Shown here: piece by piece, positions 32,526-41,804 of the stretch
How the letters are laid out: every line of letters starts with the position of its first letter
How positions within the stretch are numbered: the first letter of the stretch is position 1
Origin: Nocardia neocaledoniensis
Lineage (GTDB): Bacteria > Actinomycetota > Actinomycetes > Mycobacteriales > Mycobacteriaceae
NCBI RefSeq assembly: GCF_003182135.1
Contig: NZ_QGTL01000005.1
Coordinates: 310,001 to 374,000 of the forward strand
Direction of reading: 5' to 3'
DNA length: 64,000 nucleotides
Made by a program: the position numbers and the translations under genes
The notes under the pieces: model-generated
Seen by the model: the letters and a program-made list of their open reading frames with translations, nothing else
Database searches by the model: none
What the model was told of the DNA's origin: nothing

Positions 32526-33321
32526 GGTCGGTCAGGGCGGCGTCGACATCGGGACCGGTGTGGGGGTGGCAGACGCTGCGCAGGATCAGCCGACGCGGGC
32601 GCGGGCAATCCGGTGGCGCGGAATCGATGTCGGTGGGCACGATCCGCGTCGCCGCACCGAGCCGGTCGCGCACGCGGACCATCAGGTCGTAGCGGCTGAT
32701 CGGCTCGACGCCCGCGAGATGGACGACGCCGGTCTCGTCGAGGAGTTCGACGAGCAGCGGTGCGAGCGCGGGCAGGTAGAGCGGGGTACCGACGATGTCG
32801 GTGCGGGCCTCGACGACCGGTGCGGTGAAGCGGGCCAGGAACTTGTCGGAGGCGGGGCTGCGGCCGTACACGAGGGGCAGCCGGATCACCAGGTGCCCGT
32901 CGCGCTGGAGCACCCGCTGCTCGGCGGCGGCCTTGGTGCAGCCGTAGACGTTGATCGGGCTGCGCAGCGCGGTCTCGTCGTAGGACTCGCGGGTGCCGTC
33001 GAAGACGTTGTCGGTCGACAGGTACACCAGCTTGGCGCCCGCGTCGTCGACCGCGTCGAGCAGGGCGGACATCGGGGCGACGTTGGTCGCGTAGGCGGCG
33101 TCGGGATCCCGTTGGGCGGCAGCCAGATCCACCAGTCCGGCCGTGTGGACGACCACGTCGAACCCGCCGACGAGCGCGCGGACGGCGTCGGCGTCGGCGA
33201 GATCCAGCGGGACGAGACCCCCTCCGCGCCTGCTCGTGCCGACGACCTCGTGGTCGCCGGCGAGCTGGACGAACAGCGCGCTGCCGACGAACCCCGAGGC
33301 GCCGAGGATCAGAATCCGCAC
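32491..33321 (-). CDS. NAD(P)-dependent sugar epimerase/RmlD-like reductase
   Basis: 276 residues from the GTG at 33321. Extended-SDR fold: N-terminal GASGFVG nucleotide-binding motif, then LSTDNVFDG and the catalytic YGCTK (Tyr-x3-Lys). Similar to dTDP-4-dehydrorhamnose reductases, but without a nucleotide-sugar cluster nearby, so the substrate is open. It begins 5 bp after the LysE gene and may be translated with it. Its end lies inside the convergent TetR gene. Confidence 0.8.
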   Translation of the reverse strand: MRILILGASGFVGSALFVQLAGDHEVVGTSRRGGGLVPLDLADADAVRALVGGFDVVVHTAGLVDLAAAQRDPDAAYATNVAPMSALLDAVDDAGAKLVYLSTDNVFDGTRESYDETALRSPINVYGCTKAAAEQRVLQRDGHLVIRLPLVYGRSPASDKFLARFTAPVVEARTDIVGTPLYLPALAPLLVELLDETGVVHLAGVEPISRYDLMVRVRDRLGAATRIVPTDIDSAPPDCPRPRRLILRSVCHPHTGPDVDAALTDLIGPARTPPAR

Positions 33322-33326
33322 GGGCG

Positions 33327-33971
33327 TCAGTCTTTTCGCCCGGTCAGTGCCAGTGACGCGCCCAGCCCGATCATGGCGAGCCCGCCCGTCCCGCCGACGG
33401 CGGCGAGACGGCGCGGCGAGCGACCGAACCAGTCTCTGGCCGCGCCGGCCGCCAACGCCCACACCGAGTCGAGCAGCACGCCGAACACGGGGATGCAGAC
33501 GCCGAGCAGCATCATCTGCAGGGCGATCGATCCCCGTGCGGGATCGGCGAACTGCGGCAGCAGCGCCGCCAGGAAGACGATGGTCTTGGGATTGGCGACG
33601 CCGACGACGAATCCGTCGCGCAGCGCCGGCCACGCGCCGGGACGCGCCGAGTCGGTGGCGGGGGAGAGGGCGGTGGCGATGTCGTGCCGGTGCCGCACCG
33701 CCTGCACACCCAGCCACACGAGGTAGGCGGCGCCGATCAGCTTGATCGCGGTGAAGATCGTGGCCGAGGCCAGGACGACGGCGCCGAGCCCGACGGCGAC
33801 GGCCACGACCTGCAGATAGACCCCGACCGCGTTGCCGAGCACCGTCAGCAGGGCGACGCGCCGCCCCACCGTGATCGCCCGGCCGATGGTGAACAGCACA
33901 CTGGGGCCGGGGATCACGACGAGGACGAACGCCAGACCGGCAAAGGCGAGCAAACTCTGGGTGGACACCAC
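33327..33971 (-). CDS. LysE/RhtB-family exporter
   Basis: 214-residue membrane protein with about six segments and the family signature LVVIPGPSVLFTIGRAITVG near the N-terminus plus GVANPKTIVFL in the middle. It exports amino acids or similar small molecules. It starts with GTG; a second GTG follows at once, so the first residue is uncertain. Confidence 0.85.
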   Translation of the reverse strand: MVSTQSLLAFAGLAFVLVVIPGPSVLFTIGRAITVGRRVALLTVLGNAVGVYLQVVAVAVGLGAVVLASATIFTAIKLIGAAYLVWLGVQAVRHRHDIATALSPATDSARPGAWPALRDGFVVGVANPKTIVFLAALLPQFADPARGSIALQMMLLGVCIPVFGVLLDSVWALAAGAARDWFGRSPRRLAAVGGTGGLAMIGLGASLALTGRKD

Positions 33972-33990
33972 CCGAGCAAGCCTAACCGCC

Positions 33991-34770
33991 TCAGCGCGCC
34001 TGCCAGTTCGGCTTGCGCTTCTCGGCGAAGGCGAGCGTGCCCTCGCGCACGTCCTCGGTGCGGGCCACGGTCATGATCTCGCGGTTGGTGAGATCCCAGG
34101 CCGCGTCGTCGTCGATCCTGCCGTCGACGAGCCCGAGCGCCACGCGCTTGCTCGCCTGCACGGCCAGCGGCGCGTTGGCCGCGATCCGGCCAGCGAGCGC
34201 GAGCGCGGCGTCGAGCACCTGCTCGGCCGGCACGACCCGGTTCACCAGACCGAGCTCGAGCGCGCGTGCCGCGGTGATCGGCTCGCCGGTCAGGATCATC
34301 TCCATCGCGACCTTGCGCGGCAACTGCTCCGGCAGCCGGAAGGCGCCGCCCGCGGCCGCGAACAGACCGCGCGCCACCTCGGGCAAGCCGAAGGTGGCGG
34401 TCTCGGCGGCGACCGCGAGGTCGCTGGCGAGGACGAGTTCGGTGCCGCCGCCGAGCGCGAAGCCGTTCACCGCGGCGATCGTCGGCTTGCTGATGGGATG
34501 GCGCACGTATCCCGCCAGGCCCCACTCCTCGTGGCCGGGAGCGAGAATGTTCTCGCCGCGGCCGATCGCCTTCAGGTCGGCGCCCGCGCAGAACGCACGC
34601 TCGCCCGCGCCGGTGAGCACCACGGCCCGGATCGTCGCGTCGGCCTCGGCGCGCTCGAGCGCCTCGCCCACCCCGGTACTCACCTCGGCGTCGACCGCGT
34701 TCATGGCCTGCGGCCGGTTGATGACGACGACCAGCACATGGTCGCGTTGCTCGACGAGGACTGCGCTCAC
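33991..34770 (-). CDS. Enoyl-CoA hydratase (crotonase) with both catalytic glutamates
   Basis: 259 residues from the GTG at 34770, chosen for the AAGGAG 8 nt upstream; a longer frame runs further but has poor N-terminal sequence. Both hydratase glutamates are present, Glu111 in GGGTELVLA and Glu131 in FGLPEVARG, with oxyanion segment AFCAGADL. It should hydrate enoyl-CoA in beta-oxidation, in contrast to the isomerase-like crotonase at 6220. It is a single gene 19 bp before the LysE gene. Confidence 0.88.
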   Translation of the reverse strand: MSAVLVEQRDHVLVVVINRPQAMNAVDAEVSTGVGEALERAEADATIRAVVLTGAGERAFCAGADLKAIGRGENILAPGHEEWGLAGYVRHPISKPTIAAVNGFALGGGTELVLASDLAVAAETATFGLPEVARGLFAAAGGAFRLPEQLPRKVAMEMILTGEPITAARALELGLVNRVVPAEQVLDAALALAGRIAANAPLAVQASKRVALGLVDGRIDDDAAWDLTNREIMTVARTEDVREGTLAFAEKRKPNWQAR

Positions 34771-34894
34771 GTTCGACTCCTTGTTTCGATGCCCGTCCGC
34801 CGCGTCGCGTGACAGGTCTGATCGAGATGTATCACGTCGGCTCGGCCCCGTCGTAGGCTGCGCAGTACTCGCGGGAAACAAATCTCTGGATCGG

Positions 34895-34920
34895 TGTCGA
34901 TCGGTGGCCGCGCCGTTCGA
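34895..34920 (+). promoter_or_regulatory. Candidate ECF42-type promoter
   Basis: TGTCGA (34895-34900), 17-nt spacer, then CGACC (from 34918), about 40 bp before the DGPF gene. As I recall, ECF42 sigma factors recognise TGTCGA at -35 and a CGA-type -10, so the sigma factor downstream probably drives its own operon. Confidence 0.6.
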
Positions 34921-34961
34921 CCTAGGCATGAACGAACACCACCAACCCGAGGAGTCCGACC

Positions 34962-35381
34962 ATGAAGTACATGCTGATCATGCGTTCCACCGACGAGGCC
35001 GCCGCCCAGTGGGAGAACGTCTCCTTCGACGAGATGCTCGAGAAGATGGGCCGTTTCAACGACGAACTGATCAACGCCGGTGTCCTCGTCGCGGCCGAGG
35101 GCCTCGACGACGCGGCCGAGACCGTGGTCGTCGACTATTCCTCCGACCCGCCGGCGGTCACCGACGGTCCTTACGGCGAGACCAAGGAACTCTTCGGCGG
35201 CTACTACATCCTGAACGTGGCCTCCAAGGAGGAGGCGATCGAATGGGCCAAGCGCGCCCCGATGGGCGGGTCCGGCTCCAAGATCGAGATCCGCCGGGTG
35301 CCCTCGATCGATGAGTTCCCGCAGGACAACGAGTACATCAAGCGGGAGAAGGCCTGGCGCGAGGCCACCGGTCAGCTCTGA
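34962..35381 (+). CDS. DGPF/YCII-domain protein
   Basis: 139 residues with the family signature TDGPYGETKELFGGYYIL and an N-terminal MKYMLIMRS strand. DGPF proteins are the usual genomic partners of ECF42 sigma factors, and the sigma gene starts 8 bp downstream. Their biochemical role is unclear. Together with the candidate promoter at 34895 this forms a self-controlled two-gene unit. Confidence 0.9.
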   Translation: MKYMLIMRSTDEAAAQWENVSFDEMLEKMGRFNDELINAGVLVAAEGLDDAAETVVVDYSSDPPAVTDGPYGETKELFGGYYILNVASKEEAIEWAKRAPMGGSGSKIEIRRVPSIDEFPQDNEYIKREKAWREATGQL

Positions 35382-35389
35382 CCCGGGCG

Positions 35390-36685
35390 ATGCCGCATTC
35401 CGGCCGGGAGGCCGTGGCCGCCGTGTGGCGGATCGAATCGGCGCGGATCGTCGGCGCGCTCGCGCGCTACACCGGCGATTTCGCGCTCGCCGAGGATCTC
35501 GCGCAGGAGGCACTGGCCGAGGCGCTGGTGACCTGGCCGCGCGACGGCGTGCCACGGCAACCGGCCGGCTGGCTGCTCACCTGCGGACGGCGCCGCGCGA
35601 TCGACGCCTTCCGGCGCCGCGCCGCCCTCGACGACCGCTACGCCACCCTCGCCGGGACCCTCGGCGAGGGTGGCGTGCTGACCGGGGGTGAGGCCGCCGA
35701 CCCGGCCCGCGTCGGCGGCGACGTGCTGTGGGATCCCGATCAGATCGACGACGACGTGCTCGCGCTGATCTTCATCTCCTGCCATCCGGTGCTGTCGAAG
35801 GAGGCGCGGCTGGCGCTGACACTGCGCGTGGTCGGCGGTCTGACCAGCGACGAGATCGCCAAGGCGTGCCTGGTCCCCACGGCGACCGTGCAGGCACGGA
35901 TCACCAGGGCCAAGAAGACGCTCGGCGCGGCCGGGGTGGCCTTCGCGGTGCCGCCCGCCGCCGAGCGCCGCGCCCGGCTGGGATCGGTGCTCGGGGTGAT
36001 CTATCTGATCTTCACCGAGGGTTCGTCGGCCAGCACGGGCGAGGACCTCATCCGCTTCGATCTGGCCGGGGAGGCGCAACGCCTGGCCCGCGTGCTCGCG
36101 CGGCTGATGCCGGGTGAACCGGAGGTCTTCGGGTTGCTCGCGCTGCTGGAGTTGACCGCGGCCCGGTTCCCCGCCCGGATCGGCGCCGACGGGGAGCCGG
36201 TCCTGCTCGAACAGCAGGACCGGCGCCGCTGGGACCGTTCGGCCATTCGGCGCGGCAGGGCCGCGCTGGCCAAGGCCGCCCAGGTCGGGCGCGGCCTCGG
36301 CGCCTACGGGCTGCAGGCCGCGATCGCGGAATGCCATGCCGTCGCGCCGTCGGTCGAGGAGACCGACTGGGAGCGGGTGGTGCTGCTCTACGAGGCGCTG
36401 GGCCGCCTCGCGCCGTCGCCGGTGGTGGAGCTGAACCGGGCGGTGGCGGTGTCGATGGTCAGTGGGCCCGCGGCCGCGTTGCCGATCGTGGACGAGCTGG
36501 TCGCGGCGGGCGCGCTGGCGGGCTCGCACCTGCTGCCGAGCGTGCGCGGCGAGCTGCTCACCCGGCTCGGTCGCACCGCGGCGGCCAGGCAGGCGCTGAC
36601 CGAGGCCGTGCGGCTGTGCGGCAACGCGCGGGAGCAGGCGGTGCTCGACCGGAAATTGCGCGCCCTCGACGCGTCGGCCCCGTAG
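35390..36685 (+). CDS. ECF sigma factor, ECF42 type with C-terminal extension
   Basis: 431 residues, about twice the size of a minimal ECF factor. Region 2 (about 15-85, with YTGDFALAEDLAQEALAEA) and region 4 (about 130-190, LTLRVVGGLTSDEIAKACLV) are followed by a long helical, TPR-like C-terminal part (about 195-431), as in group ECF42. No anti-sigma factor gene is adjacent, also typical of that group. Target genes besides its own operon are not visible here; the MHS transporter downstream has a separate leader. Confidence 0.9.
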   Translation: MPHSGREAVAAVWRIESARIVGALARYTGDFALAEDLAQEALAEALVTWPRDGVPRQPAGWLLTCGRRRAIDAFRRRAALDDRYATLAGTLGEGGVLTGGEAADPARVGGDVLWDPDQIDDDVLALIFISCHPVLSKEARLALTLRVVGGLTSDEIAKACLVPTATVQARITRAKKTLGAAGVAFAVPPAAERRARLGSVLGVIYLIFTEGSSASTGEDLIRFDLAGEAQRLARVLARLMPGEPEVFGLLALLELTAARFPARIGADGEPVLLEQQDRRRWDRSAIRRGRAALAKAAQVGRGLGAYGLQAAIAECHAVAPSVEETDWERVVLLYEALGRLAPSPVVELNRAVAVSMVSGPAAALPIVDELVAAGALAGSHLLPSVRGELLTRLGRTAAARQALTEAVRLCGNAREQAVLDRKLRALDASAP

Positions 36686-36771
36686 ATTGCCTCGAATTCA
36701 ATAGGGTATTTCCGCAGCACAACCAGCGGATTCGGGTCGTCGTCGCACGCTCGCAAAGTTTCCTCGGCGAA

Positions 36772-36783
36772 CTACCCGGGTAG
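36772..36783. promoter_or_regulatory. Palindrome CTACCCGGGTAG upstream of transporter
   Basis: Perfect 12-bp palindrome 30 bp before the likely ATG of the MHS transporter. It could be an operator; with such GC content chance is also possible. Confidence 0.3.
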
Positions 36784-36813
36784 CCCGAAGAGGCGACGAC
36801 GAGAGGTATGTGG

Positions 36814-38175
36814 ATGTCACAGGAATCGAAATCGGTGCTGCATCGGGCCATCGGTGCATCGGCGATCGGCAATGCGGTCGAATGGTTCGACTACGGCGTC
36901 TATGCCTACTTGGCGACCTACATCGCCGCGTCGTTGTTCCCCGGCGACGGTGCGGGCTCGAGTGTGCTCTACACCCTGCTCGGCTTCGCCGTCTCCTTCT
37001 TGATCCGCCCGATCGGCGGCATGATCTGGGGCCCGCTGGGCGATCGGATCGGCCGCAAGCGCGTGCTGGCGACCACGATCGTGCTGATGGCGGCGTCCAC
37101 GCTGTGCGTCGGCCTGATCCCCAGCTACGAGGTCATCGGGATCGCCGCGCCGATCCTGCTCTACCTGCTGCGCATGGTGCAGGGTCTGTCCGCGGGTGGT
37201 GAATACGGCGGCGCCGCGACCTTCATGGCCGAATACGCGCCGGACCGCAAGCGCGGCTTCTACGGCAGTTTCCTCGAGGTCGGCACGCTGGCGGGATTCA
37301 CCCTCGGTAATCTCGTCGCGCTGCTGCTGGTGAACGTGCTCGACGATCCGGCGATGGAATCGTGGGGCTGGCGTATTCCCTTCCTGATCGCCGCGCCGCT
37401 GGGCCTGATCGGCATGTATCTGCGGAGCCGGGTGGAGGACACGCCGGTGTTCCGCGAGATCGACGAGAAGGACGAGACCGAGGAAGCGGTCGGCGTCTAC
37501 CGCGATCTGGTGACCAGGTACCTGCGCCCGGTGCTCACCCTGTTCGGGCTGGTGATCGCGCTGAACGTGGTGAACTACTCGCTGCTGAGCTACACCCCGA
37601 CCTATCTCGGCTCCACCCTCGGCATGGAGGAGTCCGACGCGCTGCTGGTGCCGCTGATCGGCCAGATCGCGATGCTGGTGACGCTGCCGTTCCTCGGCGC
37701 GCTCTCCGACCGGGTCGGCAGGCGCCCGATGTGGCTGTTCTCCTGCGCGGCGCTGATGATCATGGTGATCCCGGTGTACAAGCTGATCGGCACCTCGCTG
37801 ACCGGTGCCATCGTCGGCTTCGCCATCCTGGGTCTGCTCTACGCGCCGCAGCTGGCGACCATCTCGGCCACCTTCCCCGCCATGTTCCCCACCATCGTGC
37901 GCTTCGCCGGAGTGGCGATCGGTTACAACGTGGCCACGTCGATCTTCGGTGGCACCGCGCCGGTGATCAACCAGGCGCTCATCGACGCCACCGGCGATCA
38001 TCTGTTCCCGGCCTACTACATGTTCGGCGCCTGCGCGGTCGGCCTGATCGCCGCGTACTTCCTGATCGAGACCAAGGGCATGTCGCTGCGCGGCACCCAG
38101 GTACCCGGTACCCCGGAGGCCCTCGAGGAGCAGCGGGAACTGGGCGAGATGGACGACTCCGTCGCGGCACGCTGA
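36814..38175 (+). CDS. MHS-family (ProP-like) MFS transporter
   Basis: 453 residues with twelve predicted membrane segments. Metabolite:H+ symporter signature NAVEWFDYGVYAYL near the N-terminus and GDRIGRKRVL in the first cytoplasmic loop. Relatives carry compatible solutes (proline, betaine) or carboxylates. I prefer the ATG at 36814 over that at 36808 because GAGAGG (36801-36806) is then correctly spaced. A hairpin follows the gene. Confidence 0.88.
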   Translation: MSQESKSVLHRAIGASAIGNAVEWFDYGVYAYLATYIAASLFPGDGAGSSVLYTLLGFAVSFLIRPIGGMIWGPLGDRIGRKRVLATTIVLMAASTLCVGLIPSYEVIGIAAPILLYLLRMVQGLSAGGEYGGAATFMAEYAPDRKRGFYGSFLEVGTLAGFTLGNLVALLLVNVLDDPAMESWGWRIPFLIAAPLGLIGMYLRSRVEDTPVFREIDEKDETEEAVGVYRDLVTRYLRPVLTLFGLVIALNVVNYSLLSYTPTYLGSTLGMEESDALLVPLIGQIAMLVTLPFLGALSDRVGRRPMWLFSCAALMIMVIPVYKLIGTSLTGAIVGFAILGLLYAPQLATISATFPAMFPTIVRFAGVAIGYNVATSIFGGTAPVINQALIDATGDHLFPAYYMFGACAVGLIAAYFLIETKGMSLRGTQVPGTPEALEEQRELGEMDDSVAAR

Positions 38176-38181
38176 GCCGGT

Positions 38182-38210
38182 CCGCCGGTCGCGCTCGACG
38201 CGACCGGCGG
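38182..38210. terminator. Bidirectional terminator, MHS transporter / deaminase
   Basis: 12-bp perfect stem CCGCCGGTCGCG / CGCGACCGGCGG with a 5-nt loop between convergent genes. Confidence 0.72.
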
Positions 38211-38217
38211 GCAGGGG

Positions 38218-38694
38218 TCAGCGCGCGGCGGCCGCCCGGAAGACGGCGAGCGCCTCCTCGCCCAGGTGTGGCCCGCTCACCTCGACCGGCACATTCGACG
38301 AGGCCACGAGCTCCGCGCAGGTGAGGGTGAAACTCGGCCCGCCGGGCAGGATCGGCCCGAACTCGGCGGCCGCCGCGGCGAACACGATCCGCCCGACCTG
38401 CGCCCACACCATCGCGGCCGAACACATCGGGCACGGCTCGCCGCTGGCGTAGACGGTGGCCCCGCGCAGGTCCTCGGCCTTGCCCGCCGCGGTGGCGACG
38501 GTGATCGCGACCAGCTCGGCGTGCGTGGTGACGTCGCCGGTGCTGCTCACCGCGTTCGCGCCCTCGGCGATCACGGTGCCGTCGCGGTCCACGGCGACGG
38601 CGCCGAAGGGCCGGTCGCCGCGCTCGGCGGCGAGTGCGGCGAGGTCGATTGCGCGGCGCAGGTGGGTGCGGTCGATGTCGGTGAGGTCGGTCAT
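38218..38694 (-). CDS. Nucleoside/nucleobase deaminase (CDA fold)
   Basis: 158 residues with the zinc motifs HAELVAI and PCPMCSAAMVW. The C-A-E type motif and the RIVFAAAAAEFGP region resemble guanine deaminase and tRNA-adenosine-deaminase relatives. As last gene of the BMP-type ABC operon (ATGA overlap with the cyclodeaminase-family gene) it probably acts on the imported compound, perhaps a purine base or related heterocycle (inference). Confidence 0.83.
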   Translation of the reverse strand: MTDLTDIDRTHLRRAIDLAALAAERGDRPFGAVAVDRDGTVIAEGANAVSSTGDVTTHAELVAITVATAAGKAEDLRGATVYASGEPCPMCSAAMVWAQVGRIVFAAAAAEFGPILPGGPSFTLTCAELVASSNVPVEVSGPHLGEEALAVFRAAAAR

Positions 38695-39671
38695 GCGCTG
38701 AGGTCCACTTCCGTTCCGATGCCGTTGGCGCGAGCCTTGTCGATGAGCAGCCGGGCGGCGGCCAGATCCTGCAGACCGATGCCGACCGAGTTGAACAGGG
38801 TGATGTCGGAGTCGGCAGTGCGGCCGGGCGCCCGGCCCGCGATCACCTCGCCCAGTTCGGTGCGCACCGCCGCCTCGGTGATCGCGCCCTCGGCGAGCGC
38901 GAGCAGCGTGTCACCGGACTTGGTGAGCGTTGTCGCGATCGAGTCTACGACCACCCGCGCCCGGCGCATGGCCGCCCCGTCGACCTCCCGGTGATCGGCG
39001 CGCGGCGGCGCGCCGACCGCGTTGACGTGCAGTCCGTCGCCGAACCAGGCGCCGTGGACGACCGGCTCCCGGGCAGGGGTCAGCGTGCACAGGATGTCGG
39101 TGGCGCGGGTCACCGCCTCGGGCGTGGGCAGCGCCCGCACGTCGAGGCCGAGATCGGCGACGGCGGCACGGAAGCGGTCGACGGTCGCGGTGGTGCGCGA
39201 CCACACCAGCACCGTCTCCAGCTCCCGGACCCTGGCGATCGCGCGGGTGTGCTCGACGGCCAGGCCGCCTGCGCCGATCAGCCCGAGGGTCGAACTGTCC
39301 TGGCGGGAGAGGTGTTTCGTGGCGACCGCGCTGGCGGCGGCGGTGCGGACGGCGGTGACCAGCCTGCCGTCGATGAGCGCCTCGCACGCGCCGTCGGCGG
39401 CGGAGGTCACCACGATCACCGAGCGCTGGACCGGTAGTCCGCGGTCCCGGTTGGCGGGCAGGTCGGCGAGCAGTTTCACGGCGGCCGCGCCCGCGGATTC
39501 GGCGGCGGCCACCATCGGCACGAAGGCGGCGTCGCCGAGGGTCACGGCCGGGGGCGCCGGTACCAGCGCGGTGCCCAGCGCGAGGTCGGCGTGGGCCCGC
39601 TCGACCGCGGCGAGCACCTCAGCGCGGTCGAGGACGGCGGTCACATCGGAATGCGACAGGATCAGGGTCAC
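38691..39671 (-). CDS. Ornithine cyclodeaminase/mu-crystallin family protein
   Basis: 326 residues with a Rossmann motif GLIGAGGLAVEHTRAI and the family's LLADLPANRDRGLPV and VNAVGAPPRADHREVD segments. Family members are ornithine cyclodeaminases, ketimine reductases or ectoine/opine enzymes, so the reaction is uncertain. It is the fifth gene of the BMP transporter operon, 28 bp after the second permease with GGAG before its GTG. Its pairing with a purine-type deaminase is unusual. Confidence 0.82.
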   Translation of the reverse strand: MTLILSHSDVTAVLDRAEVLAAVERAHADLALGTALVPAPPAVTLGDAAFVPMVAAAESAGAAAVKLLADLPANRDRGLPVQRSVIVVTSAADGACEALIDGRLVTAVRTAAASAVATKHLSRQDSSTLGLIGAGGLAVEHTRAIARVRELETVLVWSRTTATVDRFRAAVADLGLDVRALPTPEAVTRATDILCTLTPAREPVVHGAWFGDGLHVNAVGAPPRADHREVDGAAMRRARVVVDSIATTLTKSGDTLLALAEGAITEAAVRTELGEVIAGRAPGRTADSDITLFNSVGIGLQDLAAARLLIDKARANGIGTEVDLSA

Positions 39672-39699
39672 GGGGGCAGCTCCTCGAAGTGGGGGCGGG

Positions 39700-40626
39700 T
39701 CAGGAGGTTCGGGCGAAGGCGACGGTCAGGTCGCGCGGCGAGCGGCTGTTGCCGACCAGGCCGCTGACGGCGACGATCGCGATCAGGTAGGGCAGCATCA
39801 CCAGCACCGCGAACGGCACGTCGACCCCGAGGGCGGGCAGCGCGAACTGCAGCGCCTGCGCGATGCCGAAGAACACCGACGCCCAGATCACCCCGAGGGC
39901 GCGCCAGCGGCCCGCGATCACCGCGACCACGGCGAGGTAGCCGATGCCGCCGGTCATGTTGTCGCTGAAGGAATGCACCTCCGACAGCGCCAGCTGCGCG
40001 CCGCCGAGGCCGGCGGCGCACGCGGCCAGCAGCACGCAGCCCGCCCGGACCGCGCGGACGGACAGGCCGGTGCGGTCGGCGGCCACGGCGTCCTCGCCGA
40101 TCGCGTCGACGACCAGGCCGAGCTTGGTGCGGCGGGAGAACACCACGGCCAGGACGGCCACGACGGCGAGGCACACATAGCCGAGGGCGGTCTGCCCGAA
40201 CAGGGCCGGGCCGACGACCGGGATACGGTGCAGCAGCGGGATGGGCAGGGGATCGAAGCCGGGCACGCTGTGTCCCTTGCCGTCGGCGAGCAGCAGCCGC
40301 GCACCGTAGGTGGTGGCGCCGAGCGCGAGCGCGTTGCTCGCGATGCCGACCACGATCTGGTCGGCCCGCAGCCGGATGCTCCAGATCGCCTGCAGCACAC
40401 CGAAGATCAGGGCGGCGGCCACGGCGGTGAGGGCGCCGAGCACCGGCGATCCGGTGCTGACGGCCCCGAGCACCCCGGCGAAGGCGCCGGTCAGCATCAT
40501 CGCCTCGAGGCTCAGATTGAGCACCCCGGCCCGTTCGCTGACCAGCTCACCGCTCGCGGCGACGAGGATGGGCAGGGTGAAACCGATACCGCTGGTGGCG
40601 ATGTCGGTGACCGTGTCGAGGCTCAT
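39700..40626 (-). CDS. Nucleoside-type ABC permease 2
   Basis: 308-residue permease of the branched-chain amino acid/nucleoside importer type, with about nine membrane segments and ERAGVLNLSLEAMMLTGAF near the N-terminus, the hallmark of NupQ/YufQ-like permeases. It pairs with the permease at 40623 (ATGA overlap). Confidence 0.9.
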   Translation of the reverse strand: MSLDTVTDIATSGIGFTLPILVAASGELVSERAGVLNLSLEAMMLTGAFAGVLGAVSTGSPVLGALTAVAAALIFGVLQAIWSIRLRADQIVVGIASNALALGATTYGARLLLADGKGHSVPGFDPLPIPLLHRIPVVGPALFGQTALGYVCLAVVAVLAVVFSRRTKLGLVVDAIGEDAVAADRTGLSVRAVRAGCVLLAACAAGLGGAQLALSEVHSFSDNMTGGIGYLAVVAVIAGRWRALGVIWASVFFGIAQALQFALPALGVDVPFAVLVMLPYLIAIVAVSGLVGNSRSPRDLTVAFARTS

Positions 40627-41804
40627 CGGGGCGCTCCTGCGAGATCGGTGGTGTCGGTGCTGTCGACCGGGGCGCTCGGCGCGGGATCCGACGGTGCGGA
40701 GCCGCGCGTGCTCCTGGTCCACAGGGCGGCGCCGGCGATGAACACGATCATCAGCGACTCGACGACCGAGATCGTCGAGGCGGGGACGTCGACCGCCAGC
40801 TGCAGGTTGATCCCGCCGGAGACGAGGAAGCCGAGCAGCAGCGAGACGGCGACCACGGCGGCCAGCGAGCCGCGCGCCAGCAGCCCGACCACCAGACCGG
40901 AGAAGCCGTACCCGGAGGAGAAACCCTCCGCGAGCACGAACGGCGCGGTGGCGACGAGCAATCCGCCGGCCAGACCGGCGAACGCGCCTGCGCCGGACAG
41001 ACTGAGGAAGCGCAACCGCCCCACCGGCACACCGAGCCGTGCGGCCGCGTCGGGATTGAGCCCGACCGCGCGCAGCCGCGTGCCGAGTGCGGTGTGGCGC
41101 ACCAGGATCGCGGTGCCGAGCGCGGCGACGAGGGCGATCCACAGGGCGACGGTGGCCGGGGAGCGTTCGATCCCGAGTAGCGGCAGATGGGCCGCGGCGG
41201 TGAGCGGTTCGGACTGCGGAAGCGTCTCGGAGGAGGTCACCGGCTGGCGCAGCAGCGCGGGCTCGTGCACCACGAGCAGGACCGCCGCCAGGCCCACGAA
41301 GTTCAGCAGCAGCGTGGTGATGATCTCGCTGGTTCCGCGCCGGACCCGCAGGTAGGCCGCGATCGCGGCCCACAGCCAGCCCGCCGCGGCCGCGCCGCAC
41401 AGGACGGCGGGCAGGGTGAGCGCGGCGGGCGCGCCGGTCAGGGTGGTGCCGATGGCCGTGGCGGCGATGCCGCCCGCGCAGATCTGGCCCTCGCCACCGA
41501 CATTCACCAGCCCGGCCCGGTGCGCGATGGTGAAACCGACGGCGACCAGCATGAGCGTGGCCGCGACATTGAGCGAGGCGCCGACGGCGTAGCCGCTGCC
41601 GAACATCCCCTCCCACAGGGCGGTCATCGTCGCGCCCGGCGCCGCGCCCGCCGCGGCGGCGAGGGCCAGGCCGATCACGCCCGCCGCGACCATCGCCGCG
41701 ACGGCGACGACGACCGGCTGGCGCGTCCATCGCCGGAGGTCGATCCGGCGCGCGGCGGTCTCGGCCGGCGGCGGGGGGAGCGGGTTCTGCGTCGTGGCGG
41801 TCAT
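40623..41804 (-). CDS. Nucleoside-type ABC permease 1
   Basis: 393 residues, NupP/YufP-like permease with the segment FTIAHRAGLVNVGGEGQ, where the matching cytoplasmic loop contacts the ATPase. A proline-rich N-terminus and a 40-residue disordered C-terminus flank the membrane part. It overlaps both neighbours at ATGA junctions. Confidence 0.9.
   Translation of the reverse strand: MTATTQNPLPPPPAETAARRIDLRRWTRQPVVVAVAAMVAAGVIGLALAAAAGAAPGATMTALWEGMFGSGYAVGASLNVAATLMLVAVGFTIAHRAGLVNVGGEGQICAGGIAATAIGTTLTGAPAALTLPAVLCGAAAAGWLWAAIAAYLRVRRGTSEIITTLLLNFVGLAAVLLVVHEPALLRQPVTSSETLPQSEPLTAAAHLPLLGIERSPATVALWIALVAALGTAILVRHTALGTRLRAVGLNPDAAARLGVPVGRLRFLSLSGAGAFAGLAGGLLVATAPFVLAEGFSSGYGFSGLVVGLLARGSLAAVVAVSLLLGFLVSGGINLQLAVDVPASTISVVESLMIVFIAGAALWTRSTRGSAPSDPAPSAPVDSTDTTDLAGAPR

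Noticed and set aside
39022..41355. 777-codon open frame on the plus strand over the cyclodeaminase and permease genes
   Set aside because: Shadow of the minus-strand operon; translation is low-complexity and no start site or domain supports it.
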